A stretch of DNA of 64,000 nt from Haliscomenobacter sp041740695 (GCF_041740695.1 NZ_JBGSLK010000006.1:41590-105589), one strand, 5' to 3'; shown: positions 43,674 to 53,114, counted from the stretch's first letter. The notes: generated by a model from the letters alone, not told the origin. Program-made: numbers and translations.

Positions 43674-44228
43674 TCAACTTATTTCTGCAAATCGCTTTAC
43701 TTGCAGCTTTTCTTTGATCCTTCGTTTGTGGGTGTTTACTGTATTTGTTGAGATGAATAAGCGCTCGGAGATTTGTTTGCTACTCAATCCTCTTCGAATC
43801 AACTGCACGATTTCTTGCTCACGAAGGCTCAGCTGTTTTAGTTTATCCTGGATGTTTTTTTTGGATAAATTATTCAGATTGAGTTGAATAAGCCGCAGCG
43901 TGGCGATCATTTGTGCTTCGGTAATTGGATCAATGAGTATGGCTTCAGGTTGAGTTATCCAGGCCTTATCCAGGGCATCCAGATTGAGATCACTTGAATA
44001 ATACAACAAGCGGAACGAAATGTGATCCTGCAAATCCTGGATCCATTTACTGTATTTCAAATCTATTGGTAATGGTGCTACCAATAAATCGGGCTGTCGC
44101 TCCTGCCAAGTTTCGGTGTCTTGGAGTTGCTCAATCGGAGCTTCCCAAAACATCTTACTATGGCTCTTTAGCAAAACTTTCCAATTGGAATGAAATTCCA
44201 CCGAGGCATTAAGCATTAATATTCGCAT
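43674..44228 (-). CDS. LuxR-family transcriptional regulator with degenerate receiver
   Basis: 184 aa. The C-terminal LuxR-type helix-turn-helix (about 119-180) is clear: LSLREQEIVQLIRRGLSSKQISERLFISTNTVNTHKRRIKEKL. The N-terminal 110 residues (MRILMLNASVEFHSNWKVLL, LDKAWITQPEAILIDPI) have the hydrophobic pattern of a response-regulator receiver, but the usual paired acidic residues after strand 1 are missing (MLNAS), so phosphorylation is doubtful. It precedes the giant surface-protein gene by 15 nt on the same strand and is probably its cotranscribed regulator. Confidence 0.85.
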   Translation of the reverse strand: MRILMLNASVEFHSNWKVLLKSHSKMFWEAPIEQLQDTETWQERQPDLLVAPLPIDLKYSKWIQDLQDHISFRLLYYSSDLNLDALDKAWITQPEAILIDPITEAQMIATLRLIQLNLNNLSKKNIQDKLKQLSLREQEIVQLIRRGLSSKQISERLFISTNTVNTHKRRIKEKLQVKRFAEIS

Positions 44229-44566
44229 AAGAATGAGGTGCGATCGTTGGAAACGACTGCAATAATTATTTTGTTAGTAAATTTTAAGTATTGACAATTA
44301 GTTTGTTAATCTTTGGTGTGTTAGACTTTGGTTTTAAAAATTCTACCTTACTCAAGATCGAGATGTAAGATTAATGGGAAATTACAGGAATATTATTTTT
44401 GGGATATACAATAATTAGAGTCAATACATAATGGTAAAACTACAATGTTCAATTTACACCGTTTGTCACTATTTTTGGTGAATTTGAATGAATTAAAATT
44501 AAAATAATTTTTGAGGGTTTATAGAGACGAGGCTTAGCTCGCCTCCATAAATTTCCATGGGACCAA
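44229..44566. other. Intergenic region upstream of the LuxR gene; no gene seen
   Basis: 338 nt, strongly A/T-rich. It should contain the promoter of the LuxR-giant protein unit, but I see no full TTTG/TAnnTTTG pair on the minus strand. A small GAGGC/GCCTC hairpin at 44531-44547 lies just past the stop of the 735-aa gene and may help end that transcript. Confidence 0.4.
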
Positions 44567-46774
44567 TCAATGACTAATGATCATTGATTTAGACTCAATA
44601 ACCCCTTCTCCTTGTATCCGATAATAATAGAGCCCAGGAACCATGGTTGATGGCGTGAGAAAATCCCAACGGTTAAGCCCCTTTGAGAACTCTCCTTGAT
44701 CATGATGGACTTTGCGCCCTTGAGTGTCGAATATCTGGAGATCAATTTTCATTGATTCAGGTAAGTCGAACACAATTGCAGTCTGTTGATTAAAAGGATT
44801 AGGGGTGTTGTGTAAATTGACTCGTGTGGTACCGACTTGATTTTTACTTTTATAGCCTGTTAGCTCATTCAAGCTTGGTTTATCTCCTGGAGTAGCACTA
44901 AGTTCCTCAAAAGCAACGCCCTCGACATAGTTGCCACAATTCACACTGAGATTGAAGGCACCCTCTTCAGTACTATTATACCCGTCGATGACGATATAGT
45001 AGGTGCCTGGAGATACCTGTACCCGAATCCGTTCATTGTAATTGTACCCATTGGTACTAGAGGCTACACAGCGTGGGGTAGGCTGACAAGCGGTCAAAAG
45101 AAACATATCCAAATCACGACTATGGCCATAAAGTTGCAAGTCGAGTATCGAAGTGGAATTTACTTGGACTTTATATACCAGTTCACGGGCATTAAAGCTG
45201 CTTCTTGAGGCGTAACAATTTTGATAACTATTGATAGTAAATTGTGCCGTGCCATTCATGGTATTGCCACTTACTGTGCGACCACAGGTGATTGGGATGG
45301 CTTGAGGGCAGGTTTCGGTTTGGGCAGTTTCACATTCCAGATGCAGTAAGAAACTACTTTCCTCCCCGGCACGATACCCATCTACTACTACATAATAGGT
45401 CCCAGCAGAAAGATTTGCGCTGATGATTTCAGCATTGGTACTGCCATTGATGCTGTAAGCTATACAACTGGCCGGATTACATGAACTCAACAAGAACATA
45501 TCAATATCCTCAGAAAGTCGACTCAACCGTAGATTGACCTTGGTGCTGCGTGGGAGTGTAAATTTGTAGAGCTTGTCATTGCCATTGAAACTGTAGTCAT
45601 CATAACAACTACGGTAATCTGTGGAGGTAAAATTGTTGCTTTCCCCTACTGTGCTCCCCGACACGGGTACATCACATTGCAAAGCAGTAGCCCTTTCACA
45701 TGGTTGAAGACTGGGGCCTCCAGTGCTTTGTTCGCTTACACAGGCATCAATTAGTGCATAATTGTAGGTGTCGCTTCCCCAAAAATTGATGGCACCGAGG
45801 CCCTTTGTTATATTGGACGATCCGGCACTATAACGCCAGGAGTGGATGCTTACTCCATTGATCGACATGGTGACCAAATCTCGATTTAAGTCAACGATGA
45901 ATTTCATCGGAACCCTTGAAAATGTGCCATAACCTTGACCGACAATGGGCTGGAAAGAGAAATTTTTTATGGTGTTTTGATTGACTCGAATGGAACCTGT
46001 GTTGTTTTCGGTCAAAAAGACTTCAAATGCCCAATTTCCGGGGGCATTGTATGAATATTGAAAATTGAACGCTACGTTCCGGTCATTGGTTTCAATGTCA
46101 ACTTCGTAAACTCCTGTTGTTTTACCCCCCAGGTTGTAGAGTACATCTACTCCCGTGCCTATATTGGCAAAAATCCCGGTCTCAATTCCCCAATATACTG
46201 GAGCATCATTGACACTACTATTCCATAACCGCCAACGATCATTGGTACTGTAACGGCTATTACACCAGGCAACGAGTCCATTGCCACCTTGGTCAGGGAA
46301 GTCATTAGCAAAATCGTTATACAGTCCGTTCGGGCCTCCTAAACATATGGGGGGGCGTCCTGGCCCTTGTGGATTGGCACCTTCGACTGTAAAAACAAAA
46401 GGTTCTAAGACCCATGCCCAGTCATTGTGTACAGCCTGAAGATATACCTCACCATTTATGCGGACTTTATATGATCCTGGTCTATTTATGGTTATGGTCT
46501 TTGAAGCGGACACCACAACAGTAGCTTGAGTGCATGGGCCTGTTGAAATCTCCCTGGAGATACGTAGATCAAGGTATCCATCTGTTGAAACGCTTATACT
46601 GGTAATTGAAATAGCTTTCAGGCAACCATTTGGGTGCCAGACGCTTGCTTTAACCGTAAATGGAATTCCTGCTTTGGGTGTAGCTGGGTCGATGGATACG
46701 CTTGTGTCGTCAGTTTGCCCGATTGCCCAAATTGGGAGTAAGAGAAGAATGAATATACGCAATAATGTGTTCAT
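44567..46774 (-). CDS. T9SS-sorted protein with lectin-like and PPC domains
   Basis: 735 aa. Signal peptide (MNTLLRIFILLLLPIWAIGQ). Residues about 22-130 match the N-terminal domain of the giant protein (VWHPNGCLKAISI ... PCTQATVVV ... RPGSYKVRINGE). About 140-350 look like a jelly-roll, lectin/laminin-G type domain (VYWGIETGIFANIGTGVDVLYNLGG ... SINGVSIHSWRYS). Two PPC domains follow (DIDMFLLSSC ... GTYYVVVDGY; RDLDMFLLTAC ... GTYYIVIDGY). The end is a type A sorting domain (NTPNPFNQQTAIVFDLPE ... VPGLYYYRI). Predicted surface or secreted; substrate unknown. Confidence 0.88.
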   Translation of the reverse strand: MNTLLRIFILLLLPIWAIGQTDDTSVSIDPATPKAGIPFTVKASVWHPNGCLKAISITSISVSTDGYLDLRISREISTGPCTQATVVVSASKTITINRPGSYKVRINGEVYLQAVHNDWAWVLEPFVFTVEGANPQGPGRPPICLGGPNGLYNDFANDFPDQGGNGLVAWCNSRYSTNDRWRLWNSSVNDAPVYWGIETGIFANIGTGVDVLYNLGGKTTGVYEVDIETNDRNVAFNFQYSYNAPGNWAFEVFLTENNTGSIRVNQNTIKNFSFQPIVGQGYGTFSRVPMKFIVDLNRDLVTMSINGVSIHSWRYSAGSSNITKGLGAINFWGSDTYNYALIDACVSEQSTGGPSLQPCERATALQCDVPVSGSTVGESNNFTSTDYRSCYDDYSFNGNDKLYKFTLPRSTKVNLRLSRLSEDIDMFLLSSCNPASCIAYSINGSTNAEIISANLSAGTYYVVVDGYRAGEESSFLLHLECETAQTETCPQAIPITCGRTVSGNTMNGTAQFTINSYQNCYASRSSFNARELVYKVQVNSTSILDLQLYGHSRDLDMFLLTACQPTPRCVASSTNGYNYNERIRVQVSPGTYYIVIDGYNSTEEGAFNLSVNCGNYVEGVAFEELSATPGDKPSLNELTGYKSKNQVGTTRVNLHNTPNPFNQQTAIVFDLPESMKIDLQIFDTQGRKVHHDQGEFSKGLNRWDFLTPSTMVPGLYYYRIQGEGVIESKSMIISH

Positions 46775-46828
46775 GACACTTAGGTTTAAGAGGTTGATGA
46801 AGGGGTGTTGTTCTAGTTCAATTTTTTG

Positions 46829-47431
46829 TTAGGCAGGAATTTCAACTTCCTGTTCCACCGACCAACTGTATACCAGGGATGCCTCACCAGTGGTAAATTC
46901 CTTGTACCGATCGATATCAGTTTGAATTTCAAATTCGTTTCCAAAGCGCTCAAATACACTCAAAAAACCCATATCTCGGTCTGGAATCTTGGCAAGGATT
47001 TGCCCTAATTTTTCTATGGCCGTTTTAGCAATCGAAATCCAAGGTACATTAGCTACTCCGGATAGGTTTTTTTCAATAATGTGGTCTACACCTGCATCTG
47101 TTTTTAATAAATCGCTTAGTTCAGCAAGTACAGCCCCAAAGCTACGAGCTGTTTGGCGAGAATGCCTCAGGTATACATGCGCATTGATTGCTCGACTAAT
47201 GGGCATCTCCTGGCTGAATATAAACAAACCTTCAGAACCTGGACCACTATCAAATACATAAGAATTCTCCTGAGCAGGCGACAACTTCATGGTGTCATTT
47301 GGGATGATGCTGATAATCCTGCGATCTTGATCAATGGGATGATCAGCCACCACAATAAAATAAAGGTTCCACCTTTTCCTTTCGCGATGAATTCTAATTT
47401 CATCAAATTCTAATCTTACTCTGATAGGCAT
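46829..47431 (-). CDS. Hypothetical protein, 200 aa
   Basis: No signal peptide or membrane helix. The N-terminal half looks like a beta-sandwich (MPIRVRLEFDEIRIHRERKRWNLYFIVVADHP), the middle is helical (SFGAVLAELSDLLKTDAG, AKTAIEKLGQILAKIPDRDMGFLSVFERFG) and the end is again strand-rich. I do not recognise a family. It lies between the 735-aa surface protein (same strand, 54 nt) and the divergent ECF sigma gene, so a role in that locus is possible. The ATG at 47431 is clear. Confidence 0.65.
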   Translation of the reverse strand: MPIRVRLEFDEIRIHRERKRWNLYFIVVADHPIDQDRRIISIIPNDTMKLSPAQENSYVFDSGPGSEGLFIFSQEMPISRAINAHVYLRHSRQTARSFGAVLAELSDLLKTDAGVDHIIEKNLSGVANVPWISIAKTAIEKLGQILAKIPDRDMGFLSVFERFGNEFEIQTDIDRYKEFTTGEASLVYSWSVEQEVEIPA

Positions 47432-47708
47432 AGTTCAAGAATTTAGGGTTAAAAAATATTTTCTGTACCTCTTCTCTTGTGTATAAAATTTCTTTCGCCC
47501 ACAAAAGATTGAGTTGCTAAATTTTGCTTATGTTTACTTTAGAAAGTAGTGAGCCACCTGTTGTTCAAATGTTGATTTCACTGCTTTCTATCCTTAAGTG
47601 ACCAAAAGCATCAAAACGCAACATCTACTTGAAAAAAAATTGCTGATTTTTTTGGCCCGAAAAAAAATAAGACTCACCCTGTTGCATTTTCCCTATTTCG
47701 ATCACTCT

Positions 47709-48308
47709 ATGATGCAAGACGCTAATTCACTACTGTTACGCATTCGTGCAGGTGATGACCGGGCGATTGAGGAGGTATACCTGCTTTGTCGCCAGGGCTT
47801 CTGCCAAAACTTTGCGTACAAATGGAATCTTTCGACCGACCAAGTGCTTGAACTCTATCAGGAAAGCTTTTTGGTGTTGTTGGAAAGTATCCAGATCGGC
47901 AAAATTCAGGAAGTTCGCCAAGGCTGGTTGCCTTTGTTGAAAGGAATTGGGCGGAACCTGCTTTTGGTGCAAAATCGCCAAACGAAGCAATTGAAGTTTG
48001 AATCAGAAGAGCTGCTTCCCAACACCGCCGCAGAAAATGAGGCAAATGATGAAGAAGCATTTTTGCAAATCATTCAAGCGGAACTCGACAATTTGGGCGA
48101 AAAATGCCGGGAACTGATAGACTTGCGTGTGCTCAAAGATTTGTCGTACAAAGCGATATACAGCTGGCTAAACCCCAGTCAAAATACTCAAGACGAAAGT
48201 GCTCTGGCAACAGCAATAGGAGGAATAAGAGTGCAATACGGTCGGTGCATCGACCGTTTGCGGGAAAAAGTGTTTGATCGCGTAAAAAACACTGGGCTAT
48301 GGAACTAA
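47709..48308 (+). CDS. ECF-type RNA polymerase sigma factor
   Basis: 199 aa from ATG 47709 (MMQDANSLLLRIRAGDDRAIEEVYLL); an in-frame GTG at 47598 would add 37 unlikely residues. Region 2 is seen in NLSTDQVLELYQESFLVLLESI, and region 4 in CRELIDLRVLKDLSYKAIYSWLNP with a longer than usual insertion before GRCIDRLREKVFDRV. Its gene overlaps the following membrane-protein gene by 10 nt, the usual sigma/anti-sigma layout. It may control the neighbouring CHAT and surface-protein genes; that is inference. Confidence 0.85.
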   Translation: MMQDANSLLLRIRAGDDRAIEEVYLLCRQGFCQNFAYKWNLSTDQVLELYQESFLVLLESIQIGKIQEVRQGWLPLLKGIGRNLLLVQNRQTKQLKFESEELLPNTAAENEANDEEAFLQIIQAELDNLGEKCRELIDLRVLKDLSYKAIYSWLNPSQNTQDESALATAIGGIRVQYGRCIDRLREKVFDRVKNTGLWN

Positions 48309-49078
48309 ATGCTAAAGACATAACGTTGCTGGAGACTTATTGGAAGGCTGAGCTTGCGGAACAAGAACGTAACGCGCTGGAAGAACGACTCAATACAGAT
48401 GTCGATTTCCGTGAGGCCGCAAATGAACTGCAACAACTACAAAAAGGACTGCGCGACATTCAACGACGCCAATGGAAAAATCAGTTGGCTCAGCTTGAAC
48501 AAAAAGCGCCAGCCCTGGAACTGACAAAACCAGCCTGGTGGAAAAAATGGTGGATTTTATTGATCGGGGTTTCGTTGCTGATTGTACTGGCCATTTGGCT
48601 ACTCAGCAAGGAGCGAAAACCCCAACTCAACGAAAACCAAGCCATCGCACAGGCCGCTTTTGACCATTTTCCTTACTACGGTGCCACCTTGGGGACTAGC
48701 CCCCAAGAGGCCATCCGCCTGTATGAAGAAGACCACGACTATGTAAAGGCCGAACAGGCCATGCAAACCCTTTTTCAGGAGACTCAGGACAGTACGTATT
48801 TGTTGTATGCCGCTATCGCAGCGGTGGGAAGCAATCAGGCAGAAAAGGCCATTCCGGTTTTGGAACAATTGGCGAAGTCTGCCCGGTTTGAAACGATTCG
48901 GGAAGATGTGGAGTGGTATTTGGCGCTGGGGTATTTGGGAGTGGGGGAGAAGAAACTTGCAATAGATATCCTACTACATTTGAGTACATTTCAACATCAC
49001 AAGCATAGCCAGATTAGAAAGTTAATTGCACAACTAAAACTTAATTCACCTGATGAAAGAAAATCAAAAAAGAAGTAA
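48299..49078 (+). CDS. Membrane TPR protein, probable anti-sigma partner
   Basis: 259 aa. A cytoplasmic N-terminal part (about 1-80, with LLETYWKAELAEQERNALEERL, an anti-sigma-like helix) precedes one transmembrane helix (about 84-104, WWILLIGVSLLIVLAIWLL). The outside part carries TPR-like helices (DYVKAEQAMQTLFQETQDSTYLLYAAIAAVGSNQAEKAI). It has no zinc-finger motif. Overlap with the sigma gene suggests it holds the sigma factor and senses something through the TPR domain. Confidence 0.75.
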   Translation: MELNAKDITLLETYWKAELAEQERNALEERLNTDVDFREAANELQQLQKGLRDIQRRQWKNQLAQLEQKAPALELTKPAWWKKWWILLIGVSLLIVLAIWLLSKERKPQLNENQAIAQAAFDHFPYYGATLGTSPQEAIRLYEEDHDYVKAEQAMQTLFQETQDSTYLLYAAIAAVGSNQAEKAIPVLEQLAKSARFETIREDVEWYLALGYLGVGEKKLAIDILLHLSTFQHHKHSQIRKLIAQLKLNSPDERKSKKK

Positions 49079-49952
49079 GAGACCTAAAATGGTACCTTTT
49101 AGTAACCATATCAACAGATACTCTGTAGGCGAAGTGTCATTGGGAAATTTTGATAATTTACCAAACCATCCTCTTTTGAAACGTTGTATATTGAAGAAAG
49201 GGGCGAATTTGGTAAAAGAAGTTATTGCTATGGATATAAAAAATGTCAATATCCTTGAGATGCTAAATAACCCATCAACTGGAAAATACTTTTCAGATAC
49301 CTCAATAATTATCCCAGAAGTATTTAAACTAGCAATAGAACCAATTATTGTTGGAACTTCTCCTGATAAAGAAGCGCTAGAAAGAATTAAACTTAACGCG
49401 TTATCTATACCAAGCGGTAAATTTGATTTAATTCATACTATCAATGAATCTAATGATGTAAATCACCCGTGTCAGAGGGCTTTGCCTAAAGGTATGAGTG
49501 CATTTTCTGAAGAAGCAAGTCCAGAAGAGAATAAGCAACACGGAGCAAAGGCCTGTGCATATTTGATGCACACATCGTTAGCTTCCTTTGAATCCGCTTA
49601 TCTTTTGTTCTATATAGATGCTAGTGACCCAGATCTTTCAACTACTTTACGAACTATGCACCGTTCCGTTAATTCAGGTATGCGGCGTAGAAGGGCTAGA
49701 GGTGAAACAGCTAGGTGGTATCCTAGTCCAGGAAAATGGGGAAACGCATTTGCGATTCCATTGTTACTTTCAAGCAATACTGTTGTTTATCATATTGTCC
49801 CTGATAATGAAGACGGTAGAGCTTATCTTATTAACTGGTTTGACGAAGCTAAGGAGTGTGATTTGATCGCCATTGATTTTTCGCATGAATATATCGATAA
49901 ATGGGCAGTTTACACCACAATGGATGCTAGATTGGTTAAAACAACAAAGTGA
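49053..49952 (+). CDS. Hypothetical protein, 299 aa
   Basis: Soluble, with a basic start (MKENQKRSKRPKMVPFSNH) and no signal peptide. A conserved-looking core includes HGAKACAYLMHTSLASFESAYLLFYIDASDPD and RSVNSGMRRRRARGETARWYPSPGKWGNAFAIPLLLS. I do not recognise a family. It overlaps the TPR gene by 26 nt. Its base composition is more A/T-rich than that of the two genes before it, which hints at separate origin. It ends 7 nt before the convergent CHAT gene. Confidence 0.65.
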   Translation: MKENQKRSKRPKMVPFSNHINRYSVGEVSLGNFDNLPNHPLLKRCILKKGANLVKEVIAMDIKNVNILEMLNNPSTGKYFSDTSIIIPEVFKLAIEPIIVGTSPDKEALERIKLNALSIPSGKFDLIHTINESNDVNHPCQRALPKGMSAFSEEASPEENKQHGAKACAYLMHTSLASFESAYLLFYIDASDPDLSTTLRTMHRSVNSGMRRRRARGETARWYPSPGKWGNAFAIPLLLSSNTVVYHIVPDNEDGRAYLINWFDEAKECDLIAIDFSHEYIDKWAVYTTMDARLVKTTK

Positions 49953-49959
49953 GAAGAAA

Positions 49960-52854
49960 TTAATTTGTCAATACTATACCAGCCCAAGAGCTAGGAAAAT
50001 TAAATTGATTAGCTGTAACAAATTCCTTTTTTGCTAACCATATAGCCTTCTCTAAAGGCCTTTTTTTTGCCAGATGATGGTACATCCGATCCAACAAACG
50101 ATTGGTTGTACCATTGTCTACGCTCCATAGTGTCCCTACAATTGCGCCTACCCCAGCCTGCGTAAAAGACCGTGCTAAGGAAAAAGTACCTTCACCTCCC
50201 GTTTGCCCAAAATTGGACTGACAAGCGGCTAGTACCATCAAATCAATTTTGTCCAGAGACAACGCGCTACAATCAAAGCCATAGAGGTATCCCGAGCTTG
50301 GGTTGTCGCTTGGAAATTTAAACTTATTGTCCAATCGATTTTGTAGACTGCTCTCCGCGTGTACGGATAGCTGTACCAGCCCTTGCAGTTGAGGCAACTG
50401 CTGCAAAAATAAATCACGCTTACAATTTTTTGCTTCAAAAACCTGTAAGTCTTGCCCATACATTCTACGCAATGTCGATTTTAACTCCTGGGTTTGCAAC
50501 ACGTCCGAAGCCGCCCAAAAGGATGCCTGGCCTGAGCTGATTTTACTGAAATCCCGCCTTGATTTTTCAGCATACACTTTCCATGATGGGGTGTACACAA
50601 TTGGGCCATTCCACAGAAAATAGGGGAGGGTTTTGAAGTTTAGATTTTCCGATGAAGTGATTGGTGTTTCTAGCAAAGCTTCGAAGGGCAATAAGTGTAA
50701 ATATTGATCGGGAACGATAATAGTCGTTTTGGAATCGGTAATTACAGCTTTTAGAGGCTTGATTAGATGGTTGAATAAAGTATTCGCTAAAAGGAGATAT
50801 TGTTGGTTTTGAATAGCGCTGGGAAAACCAGAAATACCCATTACCCCTAAAAAACGCTGAACAAAATGTGCTAAACTATCCGTGTTCGTTTTTACAAAGC
50901 AGGTTTTTTCCTTGCTGATGGCAATGGCATACACCTGCTGCTCACCCAAGACATAATGAATAACTTGTTGGTTGGAATGAATTTGCCTTTTGATCTGGGC
51001 GAGGGTGTGGCTGGGTTGTTCAATTTTTTTGTGATAAGCCAGGGTATCAACTCGCATATCAGCCAAAGCATCGGTCAATTTTTTTTCTACTTGGTTTAAC
51101 TGCCGAAATAGCTCCTTATTATTGCGTTCCGATTGTTGACTCAAAACGAAGTACAACTTGTTCCACTCATTTTGTAAGCTGCGGAGAGCATTCCTTTTTG
51201 CTACTTGATCAGGATTTTGTTTGAGCATATCTCGGTACAACAAATGAGATTTGCTACGTTCGCTAAAACGCAAAGCTAAGTTTATGGATTTTTCATCTTT
51301 GGTAGCTAGATAATGTTCATAACAAGCTTCTAAGGCATTCTGATAGATTATGTCGGCGACCTCGTTTTGAAAACCGATTAGGGCATCTTCCTGGTTATTC
51401 AAGATACTGTTGAAAAAGTGAGCATCAAATAAAATGAAAAGATTCAGGGCTCTTTTTAAAGCTTGCTCTTGAGCTATTCCTTTGGAGATTTTGGCCAACT
51501 GGAGTTGAAAACCCGCCTGCCAACCACAGCCAATCCACGCTGCTACTTCATTCGTATCCATAGGGACTCCGACAATAGGCTGGTAAGTTGCACTTTGACG
51601 TTCGACTTGGTACAATTGGATGTTTTTTTGGCAATAATAAATGGCTTTAGGATAGTTTTTTAAACGTGCGTAGGTACGCATCAGGAAAAAATATGCTTCA
51701 TCCAGATGGCGACGATGGTAAGGATTATTAGTATTTTTTCTTAAAAATTGCTCATATGAATGGATAACCGAGAAAGTGCCAGTTTTAGTTGAGTTACTTT
51801 CATGCGTCGAATCAGCATTATTTTGTATGTAATTATTGAACCCTATTAAACGATCAGGAAACCCAAATATATCTCGGCCTTGTGTTTTGATTAGGGTCTT
51901 TAATGCCTGGAGGTTTTGTTTAAAGGGCTGGTTGTATGATGCCCGTACACATAAAATACAAATATCTCGATAACATTCCTGAAGGCGAATACTTTTACTA
52001 GGGGTAATGAGTTGAACAGCTAAATGGAAACAACTGTCAGCCTTGTCATAATTACTGGCCCCGCGATTTATGGGATCTGCTAGTTTTTTTAAGGCATTCC
52101 CCATGGCCAATAAACATCGACCATGGAAAATGGGTAGTTTGAATGGTAAGTTTTGATAGAGGTACAAAGCTTGGGCAATTGCGCTTTGTGTTTTTTGATA
52201 GGCATGATCATTGATTGATTGTAAGGCCTTACCTAGATACACTTCCCAGGCAAATTTTTCTAAAGAAGGGTTATACTGATAAATCGCCTCTGCTTGCTCA
52301 ATGTACTCATTCACCAGCACCTGTGTATGATCAATATCAAACAACACCAGCCCCATTTGTGTCAATCCCACCGCTACATAATAATGGTTGTTCGTGTACA
52401 CTTTTTGCAACAAAGGGACCGCCTTTAAAAACTCCTCTTTTGCCTCAAACAACTCCAACTCCTGGTATTCAGCCATCCCTTTTACCAAATGATAGTGGGC
52501 TCTAACTGCCACGCTCCACTTTGTACTATCTGGAAATGCGTTACGGAATCGTTGAATCCAGGCAAGGCCCCTCTTGGTTTTTTCCAGGGAAAGGTTTAAA
52601 AAGGCGGCTTGTAGATAGGCGTATTTTTGCTCGGGAACTAGTAATTCAGATTTGTAAATCAGTTGCTCCACTTGCTGTAATGCCTGCGGAAATTCCAAGG
52701 CATACATCTTTTGTTCTACAACCTTAAAACGATCCGAGAAAAAACTACTGCGAAAAACATCCGGGATACTCGATGGCCGTTCCGAGCTGCATTGCAACAG
52801 AAACAATAAAATGCCTAAACCCAAGCTAAATCTTAAGTACGAAAACAACTGCAT
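49960..52854 (-). CDS. CHAT-domain protease lipoprotein with TPR repeats
   Basis: 964 aa. Lipobox LLFLLQC at about residues 16-22 predicts a lipoprotein. Residues about 40-560 are TPR-type helical repeats (YAYLQAAFLNLSLEKTKRGLAWIQRFRN, YFFLMRTYARLKNYPKAIYYCQKNIQLY). The C-terminal CHAT domain, about 720-964, has the caspase-like His in LVQLSVHAESS and Cys in LMVLAACQSNFGQTGGEGTFSLARSF, followed by GAGVGAIVGTLWSVD-type sequence. It is a probable cysteine protease activated through the TPR part; CHAT proteins act in cell death and defence as well as secretion. Convergent with the sigma/TPR/unknown set. Confidence 0.9.
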   Translation of the reverse strand: MQLFSYLRFSLGLGILLFLLQCSSERPSSIPDVFRSSFFSDRFKVVEQKMYALEFPQALQQVEQLIYKSELLVPEQKYAYLQAAFLNLSLEKTKRGLAWIQRFRNAFPDSTKWSVAVRAHYHLVKGMAEYQELELFEAKEEFLKAVPLLQKVYTNNHYYVAVGLTQMGLVLFDIDHTQVLVNEYIEQAEAIYQYNPSLEKFAWEVYLGKALQSINDHAYQKTQSAIAQALYLYQNLPFKLPIFHGRCLLAMGNALKKLADPINRGASNYDKADSCFHLAVQLITPSKSIRLQECYRDICILCVRASYNQPFKQNLQALKTLIKTQGRDIFGFPDRLIGFNNYIQNNADSTHESNSTKTGTFSVIHSYEQFLRKNTNNPYHRRHLDEAYFFLMRTYARLKNYPKAIYYCQKNIQLYQVERQSATYQPIVGVPMDTNEVAAWIGCGWQAGFQLQLAKISKGIAQEQALKRALNLFILFDAHFFNSILNNQEDALIGFQNEVADIIYQNALEACYEHYLATKDEKSINLALRFSERSKSHLLYRDMLKQNPDQVAKRNALRSLQNEWNKLYFVLSQQSERNNKELFRQLNQVEKKLTDALADMRVDTLAYHKKIEQPSHTLAQIKRQIHSNQQVIHYVLGEQQVYAIAISKEKTCFVKTNTDSLAHFVQRFLGVMGISGFPSAIQNQQYLLLANTLFNHLIKPLKAVITDSKTTIIVPDQYLHLLPFEALLETPITSSENLNFKTLPYFLWNGPIVYTPSWKVYAEKSRRDFSKISSGQASFWAASDVLQTQELKSTLRRMYGQDLQVFEAKNCKRDLFLQQLPQLQGLVQLSVHAESSLQNRLDNKFKFPSDNPSSGYLYGFDCSALSLDKIDLMVLAACQSNFGQTGGEGTFSLARSFTQAGVGAIVGTLWSVDNGTTNRLLDRMYHHLAKKRPLEKAIWLAKKEFVTANQFNFPSSWAGIVLTN

Positions 52855-53056
52855 GTTTATATATTATCACCTTGATTTTGCAGCACTGCTACACAGCCAA
52901 GCATATTTATGAAGTAACTCTATTTTACGGATGTTCTGGTAATTAGGGAAGGAAGATTAATGCACTAGATTAAGTGTTAAATTTATTTCTGCAATATATT
53001 TTTAAATTGTGGTTCAGAGCTAGAATCTGCGCTTATTTTTTAATTGAAAAATGATA

Positions 53057-53098
53057 CGGGCCTGTCAAAAGAGGATTTACTACATCTTGACAGGCCCG
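53057..53098 (-). terminator. Intrinsic terminator of the 1357-aa gene
   Basis: CGGGCCTGTCAA pairs perfectly with TTGACAGGCCCG. On the minus strand TATCATTTTTCAATT follows. It starts 17 nt beyond the stop. Confidence 0.8.
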
Positions 53099-53114
53099 GT
53101 TGTCTCGTCCCACA

